Assembly (NCBI GenBank): GCA_028551475.1
Contig: CM052356.1
Coordinates: 6,644,001-6,708,000 of the forward strand
DNA from: Casuarina equisetifolia
Taxonomy: Eukaryota > Streptophyta > Magnoliopsida > Fagales > Casuarinaceae
DNA: 64,000 nt
Reading direction: 5' to 3'
The notes under the pieces are model-generated. The model was not told where the DNA came from and did no database searches. It worked only from the letters and a program-made list of their open reading frames with translations. The translations under genes were made by a program, and so were the position numbers. Shown one piece after another: positions 11,719 to 24,508 of the stretch (positions are counted from its first letter, which is position 1; every line of letters starts with the position of its first letter).

Positions 11719-14700
11719 CCGGAAGAACGAAGTCCATGGAAACGCCCGACCCGAAGGAACCTAAGTCAACGGGGCTGACCGCAGAGGAGCAGCAGCAGCA
11801 GCAGGAGGAGGAGGAGGAGGAGGAGGAGGAGAAGGAAGAGGAAGAAGAGGTGGAGGAGGAAGAGGATAGGTTGGAGCGTCTGGTCATGGATTTCGATGAC
11901 CTCGATGACTCCTGGCCGTTGGACCAGATCCTGTTGCTCTCCAACGGCAACAACAATGATAGCCCCAGCTCCATGTCGCCGTTCTACCTGTCGTGCTCCG
12001 ACCAGCCCGTCTCTCCTCTCTTGGCCTTCGTGGATGGAGGCGACAACGCGGTGCACGCCGCCTCTGCTTCTCCGGACTCTTCTTTGCTGCTCTCCCGTGA
12101 GTTTCGTATTCCTTCTTGGATTGTGTTACGACAATAAGTAGTTTGCTTTTTCTGGATGGGGAAGCGGAGTGTCAACCGTTTGAAATTTTCTGGAAAAGTT
12201 TGGTTGTTGGTGATTTTGCTGTGTTGGGTTGCTGAAAATGAGAAATGTTAAAACTTATATTGGTTAAACATGATTAATCTAATCATTTCATTCAAGTCTT
12301 TCCAGCTAGAACATCTGCCTTGCTTTGATTAGACGTACAGAGAAGCTGAAGTTGGTAACAAGCCTTGGTATAATCAGTGGATTATTATTTTAAAGGGAAA
12401 GCTAGAAGTTTAGGTGATGAAAATGGAGCATGAGAATCAACTATGAAAGACGAAGAGAAGGATTCAAGTGAACGAATCATGCTTATCTGGCCCTTTTCTC
12501 CTAAGAATTAATGCCAAACGAAAAGTTGGGGTGGGGGGGACTAAATGTCATTTTAGATAAATCTTCTTTTATATCCATTAGTGATTTCTTGAACCCGCGA
12601 AAAATAAGAGGATTTTAATGAAAGATGAATGGTAACTTTTTAAAAAGGGATCACAGTTGGTAGAAAACTTGGGTCTACTAAACAAAAGCTTTTAAACAGT
12701 TTAATTAAGGAGATATGCCGCCTTACCGTCTGACAATCGGGACCAGAGGGCATAAACTTAATTGGCTAATTTATTTTCTCTTTATTTTACTTATTTTTGG
12801 TATAAACCATGGATAATTGCATGAACCTGAATCAATTTGAGAATCTTTCACCATCTACAATAGATTTGAATGTATGTTGTTTGATGGGTGTTGGCCCTTT
12901 ATTATCTTTAATCAGATGGGATGGTTATGGACCGCTAGCAGTTGCTCTGTGATCACAGCATTGCTTGGTTGTTCACTCCTTCGAGTTTTGACTGTGAAGT
13001 TTCAATATATGCAGGTAGTCCCAATTTCATAAGTGAAATGCCAATGGAGAATGTTAATAATAGAAGATTTCCATCTCCATTTATGGGATTGAAGCCCCTG
13101 GATGATTTAGATGGGTATTGTGTGATCAAGGAGAGGATGACACAAGCACTTCGGTACTTCAAAGATTTGACAGAACAAAATGTTCTGGCTCAAGTTTGGG
13201 CACCCACAAAGTATGGGGGCCGGGATGTGCTAACAACTTCAGGGCAACCTTTTGTTCTTGGTCCACATAGCAATGGACTTCATCAGTTTAGGATGATATC
13301 TCTGGGATTTATGTTTCCTGTGGATGAGGAGAAAGATGGAGTGCATGGGCTTCCTGGCCGTGTTTTCCGGCAAAGATTGCCAGAATGGACTCCAAATGTG
13401 CAGTATTACTCCAACAAAGAGTATCCACGTCGTGATCATGCCGAGCATTACAATGTTCAGGGAAGCCTGGCATTGCCTGTCTTTGATCCTTCTGGCCGGT
13501 CCTGTGTTGGTGTACTTGAGCTCATCATGACTTCTCCAAAGATCCACTATGCACCTGAGGTTGATAAAGTCTGTAAAGCACTTGAGGTTGGTTTCCTTTC
13601 TTCATTGCTGTGCATGTCGAACTTCATGCTATGTTTTTATTTGGTCACTGCCTGATGATGATTCTACTCTTATTTGATTCTTGTGGAAAATGTTTTTGAG
13701 TATGAGATTTTTTACCTTGGAAAATAGGGGTAACTTCAAACATTTCAAGATTCCTCACTACGATTTTGTTTCTCCTGCAGGCAGTAAATCTGAAAAGTTC
13801 AGAGATATTGGATAAGCCACACATACAGGTGAGCTGCAACTTCCATGCCTTTCAAATCTGAGTCTTTTGGGAACTAAGTGGATAAATATGGTACTTTCTT
13901 TCATTTTTCCCCCTTTTCTCACAGATGTATGTACTTGGCAATGCTTTGACCAGATTTGTAATGAAGGTCGCCAGAATGCATTGGCCGAAATTTTGGGAAT
14001 ATTAACAGAGGTGTGTGAAACTCACAAATTACCTTTGGCTCAGACTTGGGTTCCGTGCATGCATCGCAGTGTTCTGGCCCATGGTGGTGGTCTGAGAAAG
14101 AATTGTACTAGCTTTGATGGTGTTTGCATGGAACAAGTCTGCATGTCCACAACTGATGTGGCCCTCTATGTTGTAGATGCACGCATGTGTGGTTTCCGGG
14201 AGGCCTGCGTTGAACATCACTTGCAAAAGGGTCAAGGGGTTGCTGGGAGAGCGTTTTCGTCCCATGGCCTATGCTTCTGTGGAAACATCACCCGATTCTG
14301 CAAAACTGAGTACCCTTTAGTACACTATGCACGCATGTTTGGCTTAGCCAGCTGTTTTGCTATATGCTTAAGGAGCACTTTCACTGGAGATGATGATTAC
14401 ATTCTAGAACTTTTTCTGCCCCCAAGCATTACAGACTTTTATGAACAACAGATTTTATTGGAATCCCTACTGGCAACAATGAAGGGGCATTTCCAGAGTC
14501 TTAGGGTTGCTTCTGGTATTGAACTTGACAAGGAAGTATCTGTTGAAATCATCCAAGTTTCTGCAGATGAGAGAGTTGATTCAAGACTAGGATCCTTGCG
14601 GGTACCCATATCTATGAAGTCACCAACTAGGCCTGAAGGCTTGCTGAATAATGGAGATACAGTGCAGTTAAAATCATCACAACAGCAGTTAATGTTGCAC

Positions 14701-16190
14701 TCAAATGGCATACACGATAAAGGTGCCACTGCAAAGAACGGGGTTGGAAGCATCAATCACTTTTCTTTAGAAAATAAGGAGATGAAAAAGACATCAGAGA
14801 GAAAACGTGGCAAAACTGAGAAATCAATTAGTCTGGAAGTCCTTCAGCAATATTTTGCCGGTAGTCTGAAGGATGCTGCAAAGAGCCTTGGTGGTATGCT
14901 TATACACTAACAATTTTTGTTTCCAAATCTTCTTTTATACATGTGGGAGATGCTGAATTTGTTCTACATAAAAAGAATGGATGTTTATTTGCAATGGCAA
15001 TTAAAATGTATTGTTCATTGAAATGTTCTTGCCTTTCAGTTTGCCCCACTACAATGAAGCGTATCTGTAGGCAGCATGGGATCTCCCGGTGGCCATCTCG
15101 CAAGATTAACAAGGTCAACCGTTCGCTCTCTAAGCTAAAGCGTGTAATTGAATCTGTTCAAGGTGCTGAAGGAGCATTTGGTTTAGATTCTATCACTCCG
15201 AGTCCTGGTCCTGTTCCCGTTGCAGTTGATTCTCAACCTTCCAGATTAAATAGGTCCAGTCCTCAAACATCACCAACCTCTAAACTCTCTGAACCTCAGA
15301 AAAACAATGAATTACTTGCAGGTAGACCCCTCAAAAATGACGAAGAGGTTGGTAACCAAGAAGAAGATCAATTGCACCGACAAAGATTGTTAAGTCCAAA
15401 AAATGATATTCGTGATCATAGTAGATCTACATCAGAGCCTGGTAAAGGCTCAAACAGGTCCAAAACCAGGAGTGGTTCATGTGAAGAGAGTGCTGGGACG
15501 CCAACTTCCCATGGTTCATGTCAAGGCACACCCCTGAATGGAAGCACAATGCCAAAGAATCAAAATGTTTCCTCTGTCAACGAGCAATGCATTGAAGTAG
15601 CACGCTCCCCTGGTTTGGCATATGAACCCCCAGGGGAACCCTGCATCTCAGCTTCATACTTGATACCTAATACTCTTTTGATGCCAGAAACTCAAGAAAC
15701 GTTTGGGGGAATGCTAATTGAGGATGCTGGAAGCTCAAAAGATTTGAGAAATCTGTGTCCTGCTGTAGCAGATGCAATGTTGGAAGAGCAGCTCCCAGAA
15801 CTTAGTGGGACTAACCCTCCACGTCCCAGTACGGCTCCTAACCAACCAATGGCCCCTCCAGTTCACACCACCCCACATGTTATAGCCAGGAATGAGATGA
15901 AAAGTGTCACGATAAAGGCAACATATAGAGAAGATATTATCAGGTTTCGGATCTCTTTAAGCTCAGGTATTATGGAGCTGAAAGAAGAAGTGGCAAAGAG
16001 GTTGAAACTCGAAATTGGAACATTTGATATCAAGTATCTGGATGATGATCAAGAGTGGGTATTGATAGCCTGCGATGCAGACATGCAGGAGTGCATGGAT
16101 ATTTCAAGATCTTCAGCCAGCAATATCATCAGGCTTTTGGTTCAAGATGCAATGGTTAATCTAGGAAGCTCATGTGAGAGTTCTGGGTAG
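11667..16190 (+). CDS. NLP: NIN-like protein, NLP6/NLP7 type (RWP-RK transcription factor)
   Basis: Five exons: 11667-12096, 13015-13586, 13781-13828, 13954-14893, 15040-16190, all phase-consistent, giving 1046 aa. NLPs bind nitrate-responsive elements and activate nitrate assimilation genes; NLP7 is nucleo-cytoplasmic and nitrate-controlled. Seen in order: acidic N-terminus with poly-Q/poly-E, then DDLDDSWPLDQI; a GAF-like nitrate-response region (about 160-600) with LPGRVFRQ.LPEWTPNVQYY and HLQKGQGVAGRAF; the RWP-RK domain around 640-700 with VCPTTMKRICRQHGISRWPS; SAGTPTSHGSC and MLIEDAGSSKDLRNLCP; and a C-terminal PB1 domain (about 950-1030) with the basic TIKATY and acidic YLDDDQEW clusters. 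The QFRMIS segment resembles the region of the CPK-phosphorylated serine of AtNLP7 (known for the family; site inferred). The end, NLGSSCESSG, matches the NLP6/7 tail. An alternative start at 11736 (METPDPKEP) is plausible because it has a better start context and lies just after the uORF. Confidence 0.95.
11790..11863 (+). repeat. CAG/GAG trinucleotide tract coding poly-Q/poly-E
   Basis: A CAG run passes into GAG/GAA repeats inside NLP exon 1, encoding five glutamines and then an acidic run interrupted by K and V. AtNLP7 lacks a comparable run. Length variation between individuals is likely for such a tract. Confidence 0.8.
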
Positions 16191-17210
16191 TGAGGATAGG
16201 TTGTACATATTGGCAAATCCATAAATCCATTCTTGTAGTTTTAGGACGCTGGTGAGGTTGTAGATCTTGGTCTATTTCTTAAGTCTCGCTTAAGTTGCAA
16301 GAAATTTTTCTTTGAATGAAAGAAGTATCATTTTCCCTTATCATTGTCTTGAGAATTGTTTCTGTTCTCTGAGAAACTCAGCATCCTTCAATATGAGGAA
16401 GTTCTTCACATACTATCAAGGAACCACCTTAACATACTTCAAGCATGCGAACATGCAAAATAAGCATCCAAGTGAAAATCATCTGAAGAAGTGTTGGTCC
16501 TGGAAATCTTTCTAGGATGCTTTGCTAATGCAACCCTGTAGTTCTTTTTCCTTTTCCTTCGGCAAAATTCAACGAAATGAATCCTTCAAAAGGAAGAAAA
16601 GAACCGTAGACAGGGCCCATTTGTAATGTCCAATTGTACATAATAGGAAGTGGATGTCTCATTTGTAAGAACACTTGTGTCAACCGTGCAACAAACACAT
16701 AAAAAGAAATGTTAAAAAACATCTAAGTCACATGGTTCAAGATAAATCAATCTTTATATTCATTAAGCAATGTTTTATCACTAGCAAAGTTTTTTATATA
16801 CTAATGACACTTTCACTTTGACCATTGAAGTAACGCACTAAATCCATATCATACCTGTAAGATTCCCAAAAGGCCATATTTATTAGTAAGAGAAAAGCAA
16901 CTTTGATTAATAAAATTATTATTTTTATCCTTATTTTTAAAGATATTATTTTTCTTGATTGTAATTATAAGTCCATAACTAAAGAAAAGAGCAACTATAA
17001 TTAAGTTCCAAGGACATTATTGGCTAACATTCCTCAGTGTAGTAGCATGCGAAACCGCATGAAGAAATGCTATGGCCAACGCAGGAAAGAAGGAAACTAC
17101 ATCTATTGCTCCTATACTATCACAGTAGACCACTACTTCTTGGAAGTGGGTTCCAGTCGTCCGGCGGCGGCGGCAACGCCATGAACTGGGGCCTTGGAAG
17201 CAGGACCAGG
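16191..17210. other. 3' UTR of the NLP gene, then intergenic DNA between convergent genes
   Basis: The NLP and SWEET genes converge here. The first few hundred bases past 16190 should hold the NLP 3' UTR, and the last part the SWEET 3' UTR on the minus strand. I see no further coding sequence. Confidence 0.5.
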
Positions 17211-17875
17211 CTAAGGTGCAGTGCTTGCACTTTTGGCGTCTTCTCCGTCCACCACCACATCTGACAAGGCGACTTGCCCTTTGCTCTTCCTTTCTGCAAT
17301 CTGTCGCTGCGTGGACTTGTAGAAAGCGGCGTACAGAATCAGCTGGGCCAGAGAAAACACTGATCCCACACCATTGGGTACCTGAGACCAAATCCACAAG
17401 CTCATCCTTTTAGATGAAACCAATTGTGTGTTCAACGCCATAATTGATCCATGAGGAAGTAGAAGGTTTGATTTTTTTTTTTCTTTTTGCATTTATGTTA
17501 AGGCCTGTGAGTATGATTAATAGAAATTGATTCTTTTTGTAAAAAATTTAGATTAGTAACTTATATATATAAAAGTATATTGACATAGGATTTAAGTAAT
17601 ATACGATAAATAAACACGTTAAGATAACATTTAAGTAATATACGACAAATATAGTTGTCAACGAACTCACTATTTTGTCTTTGTCTTTGATCTCAAATTT
17701 GGAGACAGTTCAATAATTTTTATTTTTATTTTTATTTTTACAAACTTTAAAACTAGGTTAAATTCATAAATTTAATTACTAAAAATGAAGTCTCTTTTGA
17801 AGTTATATCATAAGATTGAAATAATGGTTATAACTGGAAAGAAAGTGGAGTATCTAATTAGAAGATTTAGACAAT

Positions 17876-17946
<71 letters not shown>

Positions 17947-19259
17947 AGTGCATAACTTACAAGGATAAAGGGGTCGAATTCAAGGAGAGCATAAGTAGTC
18001 CAGGCAAGACCATTGGCAAGGCAAGCGAGGGAGAGGAAAAACGGCATATACTCCACACTTTTTGTGGTGATCACCATTTTCTGCAGCACATATCACAAAA
18101 CACAGTTGATCTGATGAACTTATCTTCTTATATGGTGAGAAAAAGAAGTGAAAACTTGCAGCTTTAAAACCGAATACTTAGATGATTATAATCTAAAGAC
18201 AGAAAGATATTAGCAGCAAGATCAGTACAGCATTTGCATGGTGACAGCAGACTAACCATGACGCTCAGGGGCGAAGCATACATCAAGACGTTGAACAGAA
18301 TGCAAATAATGCCCACAATCATAGACCGCTCCTTGTGAGAATGGGCGAGAGTTAGAACCAAAGCTACGAGAGCGCCGGCGAAGATGAATTCAACCAGCAG
18401 AACCACAAGGACTTTGAGCCTCTTTTGCTTGTCGCAGAAGACCAAGAAGAGGAATATGTACACCAGCTCGATGGCAGTTCCCGACCCGTTAATGGTCACC
18501 ACCAGTGTGCTATGGGGGTGTACCATCGGCAGTCCGTACAAGGTCCAGACCATGCAGTTGATCAGAGTGGCAAGGTATGGTGTTGGAGAGTAACGCTCCA
18601 CCGAACCCTTCTTCCATATTTGAACAAAAGTTGGCCTGGAAATTCAACGCCATTATCAAACAGCAGATCTAAGAAGATTTGGAGTCTTTAACTGCTTAAT
18701 CTCTCTGAATAGCTCGAATCTCTTTGGTGATGTTAAAAGCTACCTTTTGACTGATAAATGGAGAGAGAAAGGGGAAGGAAACAGCAAATTTAGATTACTT
18801 GATGCATGTATTTATGCTACTTAATAGCCCTCAAGCCATTCAAACAACCAAGAAATGGAAGGCTTGGACGAGAAGGTTTGACCGTCTTTTCCTTCCAATT
18901 TTGTTCCTCTTTCATTCTTTCTCAGTTTTTTGTTATAGAGAAGTGCCAAAATCAGTGCCATTTGTATATATGCGGAAAGAAAGCTTACGTTGGGGACAAG
19001 AACAAGAAAAGGGAGATAATGTTTCCTGGAAACAAGCAAAAAGATATCCCCATCAATACTCTGTTGAACTGAACATGAAAATGGTAATAAGTTCAAAATA
19101 ATTCTTCACCGATCAAACCAGCTGTATAACTGTAATGGGGACCAGAGAAGCCAAAAGCGTGAACTATATCTTCAAAAACAGGAAAAAAGAAAAAAAAGAA
19201 AAAAAGAAAAACCCACCTATGACACCGACTACCGTTCGGACAGCATATGCAGAAACCAT
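17211..19259 (-). CDS. SWEET4: SWEET4-like (clade II) sugar transporter, possibly damaged at exon 2
   Basis: Exons (minus): 19259-19217 ([14 protein letters not shown]), a 37-bp exon 2 candidate 19170-19134, 18635-18257, 18080-17961, 17381-17211 (stop TAG). Total 750 nt, or 249 aa, normal for SWEETs. These are seven-helix plasma-membrane or vacuolar uniporters made of two MtN3 repeats. MtN3-1 shows [26 protein letters not shown] and [20 protein letters not shown]; MtN3-2 shows [40 protein letters not shown] and [18 protein letters not shown]. The tail [14 protein letters not shown] and DVVVDG is typical of SWEET4. The third exon is continuous where many SWEETs have an intron. The exon 2 candidate reads like the family (WSPL for LSPV) but is flanked by AA instead of AG and AC instead of GT, so the gene may be a recent pseudogene or spliced unusually. 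The family call is firm; function is uncertain. Confidence 0.8.
17882..17943. repeat. (GA)n microsatellite in the last SWEET intron
   Basis: About 30 uninterrupted GA dinucleotides lie in the intron between the fifth and last SWEET exons, close to the donor site at 17959-17960. Confidence 0.95.
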
Positions 19260-19299
19260 GTTGCTGGAGCTGAAGAAGAACAATGAGAAAGTTAACAGA

Positions 19300-22200
19300 G
19301 AAGTGGACTTTCAAGCTGAAAAAGAGAGATTCACATATACATGGAAGGCTATCCACATTTAAGAAGGATTTGAAGTTGGCGGTTCGGTGAGAGTCTGTCT
19401 CTTATAAGCTTATGCCTTGGATGGAAGCAAAAACTGGTCCGTCACTTGCATAACATGCATTGGGTTGTGCAACGTGAGGCAACACATGGAAAGGAGAGCT
19501 TTAAATGAAGTAAGAGGAATAACATTTCACACCCAGATAGAGAGAAAGTGAGATAGAGAGAGAAAGATAGAGACTTGGGCAGTTGGCACTGTCTTCGAGA
19601 TTCTTCATGCCCTAGCGTTACAGGTAGCAGAAAGAGACCCGTTTCGGTGCCTTTTCTTAGATGGAATAGCCATTTGGCGTTCCAGCAATTCCCTGAATTC
19701 AATTCGACCTTATCCATATCCTTTGTATATGGTAAATTTCTTGGTTAAAAAGCAAATAGCAATGAAAAGGTTAAATAGCTGCCTATTCTGGAAACTGTGC
19801 ATATACTTTTTCAGTTAATGAACATAAATTGCAGAAATCCATGCTTTTTCTCTGAGAAAAGGTCAAAGAATCGTGATCCTTCGAGGGGCACAATTGGGCT
19901 TTTGTGAACTGAGACACCCAGATCGCACACAGAAAGTAAAAGAGGACATAGTGCATAGCCTTAGTGTTTTGCTCCATCACAAGGGATTAAAATTTAGTGT
20001 TTGTGGGCAGGTGGTTCATGGTTAGAATGTGATCTACGCATGCATTTGATGTTGCATTTAAGGTGGTTGTGTTTAACTCTTCTTCAAGAGATCTGTTTAT
20101 TTGACTTCTTTGCCTCAAGAATTATACAAGAATCTGATTCTCTTGTAGTAACGAGATGATGCATGGAAATGCATGCACGTCAATGTACATCCTTGCGTTT
20201 CTAATCAGGAACTTCAAAATAAAGATTGGTCCATGTTGTTCGATCCTTTGATTGAAGGTTTCAGAGGCTCAAAACTTCTTTAAGAAGGAGAAAAGCCCTT
20301 ATATCTTCCACACCTGGACTCCGGAGTCTTTCAGAAGCTGTTTCTCTCTCTCTCTCTATGTGTTGCAAAGTGGATTCCGATTGAGCCGAGATGCAACCGG
20401 AACCTTTACAGGTGCATAAAAATTCCGACTGAGCCGAGACGGAACAGGAACCTTCATAGATGAAGAAAAGAGCAAGAGTTAAGAGACAAAACTGAGAAGC
20501 ATGGTCCTATTTGACTTCATCTATAAAGGATAAACTTATCACATCACCACAAGACAGCCCCACTTTCTTATAATCCGATAGGTTTTTTGTGGACATCATT
20601 AACAACTGATTACAAAACCCAATTAGATCCACACAAAATGCTTAATTCTGCTTGTTAACTTTACTATCTGTGTTTTGCTGTTTGTAGGCTCAAGCACTCA
20701 GCTTTGCTTGTATAGCTCACCGTCTCTCTTTGGTTTTCTTTACACTTGCCCAACAAAGAGTTTATTTTACCACTAGCCCATTATCAATCATGAATCATAA
20801 GATATTAATGAGTTGAGACAATTACTGCTTTAACTTGTTTGTTTTGATTGTAGGAGAATTAAAAAAAAACTTAGTGATAGCAATTAAGTAAAATCACAAA
20901 AATCTAATCCATAAGAGAATACAAGGTTAAATTCTAATACTAAATTAGAAATGATTCTAACTTTTTACTATAAAATAAACCATTAAAAATGTCATGCCAA
21001 AACTTAACCATGTGGGATAATTAACCTTTTTTAATTTCGAATAATCTTAGGACCTTTTTCAGCAGATTTGATTAAGAGACGTGTCGTGTGCATTAATTCC
21101 ATTGAATAGTGTTCCTTTTTGTCTTGAAGCAAGCCCGTATTCCGATTAGCTAGCATTATTCTCCACAGATATTTTTGATATCTTTCAGAATATATACGTA
21201 TAGGCTTTTACAACATCGTGCATCCGAAAAGAGAATTCCATTTATAATTTATTTTAATCCACGTTTTAGCCTACCTCGTAGATTTGGATTGGGAGAAGAA
21301 TCATGGCAAGTTATACAGAATGGAAATTCGAGCCCCTGTTTACCATTAAAGCATAACTTGCTTACCCCAGTCATAACCGTCGGAGTGGAAGTTGAGTTAG
21401 GAATTTACCCATCATTTCGCAAAGTCTAAAAGTTCGCCACTTTTTCTTTCAGAGCATGAGCTACTCTCTTGTGCTACTTGGACGAGATAAAGAGTGATTA
21501 TTCCTTCTTCTTTTTTTCTTCTTCTCTCAAAACTCTTCTTTTCAAAAAGTTTAGGTCACAATTATGGGATCCAAAGCACTTGGATTTGATTGCGAAAGAA
21601 GCCACCGCCCTATATTCTATGATAATCGTTAACAGTTCTCAGGAAACTTGGCCATGGAGACCAATTCTGGCTTTCCAGCACAACCAGACTCCAACAAGTG
21701 GTTGAAGAATTTAGTCCCCGTCAAGAGATGGGCATTGATTTCCACATCAATGAAACCTAAAAACGTACTTGAATATATTCCTTTACCAATAGAATAATGT
21801 GTTCAATCCGAAGATGAATCGAATTCTGACATGATCAAGATCAAGATCAAGAAGAAATGATGGGACATGAGTGCAAGGTCCCTAGTGCTTGTAGCTTTTT
21901 TTTCACTCTCATTACAAAATGGCAAATGTAGATCAAGTAGAGACAAATCTTCAACTCACCAAGCTTCTTGGGTAAGTAAAGGTTAATCATACTGTCCATA
22001 AAGATCATCCTGCAGCTTATACCTTTTGCAGAAATGGGAAGATTCTTCCGCACAGTCTGTCCTGTTAGGTGTAAAAGGTACTGTTGCTGACAGTCGTGCG
22101 TTGTATGTGCTTATTATATTCTCCATTATGTGATGAAAAAGATATCACCTTTAGAGTTTGAACCAATCCCAATGAACAACTAGGGAGGTTTCCATTTTCA

Positions 22201-23084
22201 TGTTAATTACAATAATAAAAGGTTTTGTTTATTGGGTATGGACACAGAGTCTAGAGAAAGATGATACAAAGTCATGGACACTAACCACTAATCTAGCTAA
22301 AGACAAGGTTTGCTGTGTCAGCTTGAGCTAGTGCAAGAAAGAAGAAATGATTAAGAATTATATGGAGGGAAATGGTGAGAAGGATAAACAAGACTAAAAT
22401 ATATGCCAAAAGTGCATCAATGGAGAACCAATTTAAAGTTGCATGGCTTTAACGAATGGGAATATAGTGGATTTGATAATGGGGAACTTGCTCAATGATT
22501 CCAATAGTAATGCACTCAAGTTCTACTTCTTCCGGTCAAGAAAGAACTCAAGTGTGAAGAGTTTTTAGAGGAGTCGTCAAACCTCACCCCAATTTATGAT
22601 GGAAGTCTATATGGTCTTTGTAAAATTTGTTAATAGAGAAATATATTGAGATAGATTGTGGGTTGCTGGATAAATCTTGTTTAGTAACAACAAGCAAACC
22701 AACTTTTACAATAAAGGGTAGATGATGATTCCCATATACAAGGATTCTTTTTTTCAAAGAATCAAAGAAGAAGAACAAGATAAGGCAAATGATACTACTG
22801 ATCAAAAAGAGCACTTGGATGTTGAGTATTCAATCCAACAATAGAATTCAGACAATTGTTACATGCTAATATGGAAGTGGGTGAAACAAAGGACAAAGAG
22901 GAAGAGGCCATTTTAGCATGATTATATGCAAGTCCTATTTGTATTAAGGCTTAGCGATTAAGCTCATTGACATGATTGTATTTCTTCTATCCCTTTTGAT
23001 ATGGACATGTACTAGTATAGCTTATATCTTGTCCTTTAGCTTTTAATAAATTGTGTGGGGTTTGCCCTTTTTTTGAAAAAAAAA
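19300..23084. other. Intergenic DNA upstream of SWEET; mostly featureless
   Basis: The first about 150 bp is probably the SWEET leader and promoter. A 44-bp unit (ATTCCGAYTGAGCCGAGA core) is repeated twice near 20374-20460. Apart from the candidate peptide ORF at 19783-19977, I see no gene. The right end carries a run of 12-13 A at about 23076. Confidence 0.4.
19783..19977 (-). CDS. Candidate small secreted cysteine-containing peptide (weak)
   Basis: This 64-aa ORF starts MEQNTKAMHYVLFYFLC and shows a classical signal-peptide layout: a short polar N-terminus, the hydrophobic core HYVLFYFLCAIWVS and a polar QFTKAQ. The 35-40 residues after it hold three Cys (one in LCPSKD, then CNLC). No family is recognised, no introns are evident and nothing nearby supports it. 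It could be a species-specific peptide, a first exon of something longer, or chance. Confidence 0.22.
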   Translation of the reverse strand: MEQNTKAMHYVLFYFLCAIWVSQFTKAQLCPSKDHDSLTFSQRKSMDFCNLCSLTEKVYAQFPE

Positions 23085-24508
23085 AAAAGGAAACCCTAAA
23101 AGCATCTAAATATACAATTAGAAGAGGATTAGTGTTTATGTATATGATTGATATGGATCATGCATTGAATCTTTGTAACTTACATCTAGTAACATCTTAG
23201 CAAACTTGTCATACCATTGCTTGGATACTTGCTTTAGGCCAAAAAGAGTTTTCAAAGTTTGCAAACCTTAGTCCACCTCATTTGGATCACCAAGGAAAAG
23301 ATTCATGTAAATCCCTTTATTGAGATCCCTCTATAAAAATGTGTCATGCACATTCATCTGATAAATTTGTCAATGCCTTTGAGCAACTAAGGATAGAGCA
23401 CACTTGACTACGATCTACTTTATTATTGGTGCAAAATTTTCATAAAAATCTATAGTCTCCTTTTGACTAAATCTCTTAGACACCAATCTTGTAACCCCAT
23501 TTATAAAGTCATGATTAACACCTTTGAAGGGTGAAGCATTTTGCTTTGAAACTTTAAAGGTTGTGATAATATTTGCATTCAACTAAATCATCCTAATGTG
23601 AGTGTGCACACATAGTATCTCATGCAGGACTCCAAATGATGAAAATAACTTTTTAGTCATAATACACTTGCCCATTTATATTTACAATTTTTCTAAAAGA
23701 ATATAATATACTATTAGTTCTAACATGCTTGATGTACAAACTAAATTAGTTTCTTATTATGTTGAGAAATTTCTCTAAAAGAGACTAGCCTTACTTTTGA
23801 CCTTTACGAGAAACATTCATGTTTTTCATAAAAAGTCATCAATAATAGTCATAAACTAATGTGATCCATTATGAATGAGAATTTAATAAGGTCTTTAAAC
23901 ATTAATATGAATCAAATTAAAGGCTTGTGTGTAGGAAATAGGCTATAAGTTTGCCTTGCAAGTAGACAAATTTTACAATACATGTCACGAGAAAAATTTG
24001 AAGATGGAAATTCATTGATAAATTTAAATTTTGCATCGGACATAATCTAGATATAAAATGCCAAAGTTGTAAATTAAAGACATTACATGCCAAAAAAAAA
24101 GTTTACAAAAGATGAGTGATACATAGATAATTGTGCAAGACATATTACAAAATAATAAAGCTTATTTATGATTATACCAATTACTTTGACCTTACTCGTC
24201 AAAATGTCCTAAAAGATACATAATTCATGGTAAACAAAAACCAAACAAATATTTTCAAGACAAAATTTGGATATTGAGATCAAATTAAATTTAAAGGTAA
24301 AGATATGTAATATGACACATAATTTCAAGTGTTTGGATACAATTATGTCACCAATGTGTGTTATTGAAACATTATTACTATTTGAAAATTTAACAAACCT
24401 AGGTTAGATACACATGTAATAAGTAATTCCAAGCATTTGCTATTGTTAGTTATATGATCATTAGCATCATTATCAATTATTCAACATCTAATGAACATTT
24501 AAGTATAC

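Noticed and set aside
11624..12056. Minus-strand ORFs of poly-Ser and poly-Leu type in NLP exon 1
   Set aside because: They are the antisense of the CAG/GAG tract; the plus strand is clearly the NLP exon.
17017..17397. Alternative minus-strand ORF over the SWEET last exon
   Set aside because: It is a different frame; the SWEET frame has the conserved VPNGVGSVF and a proper acceptor.
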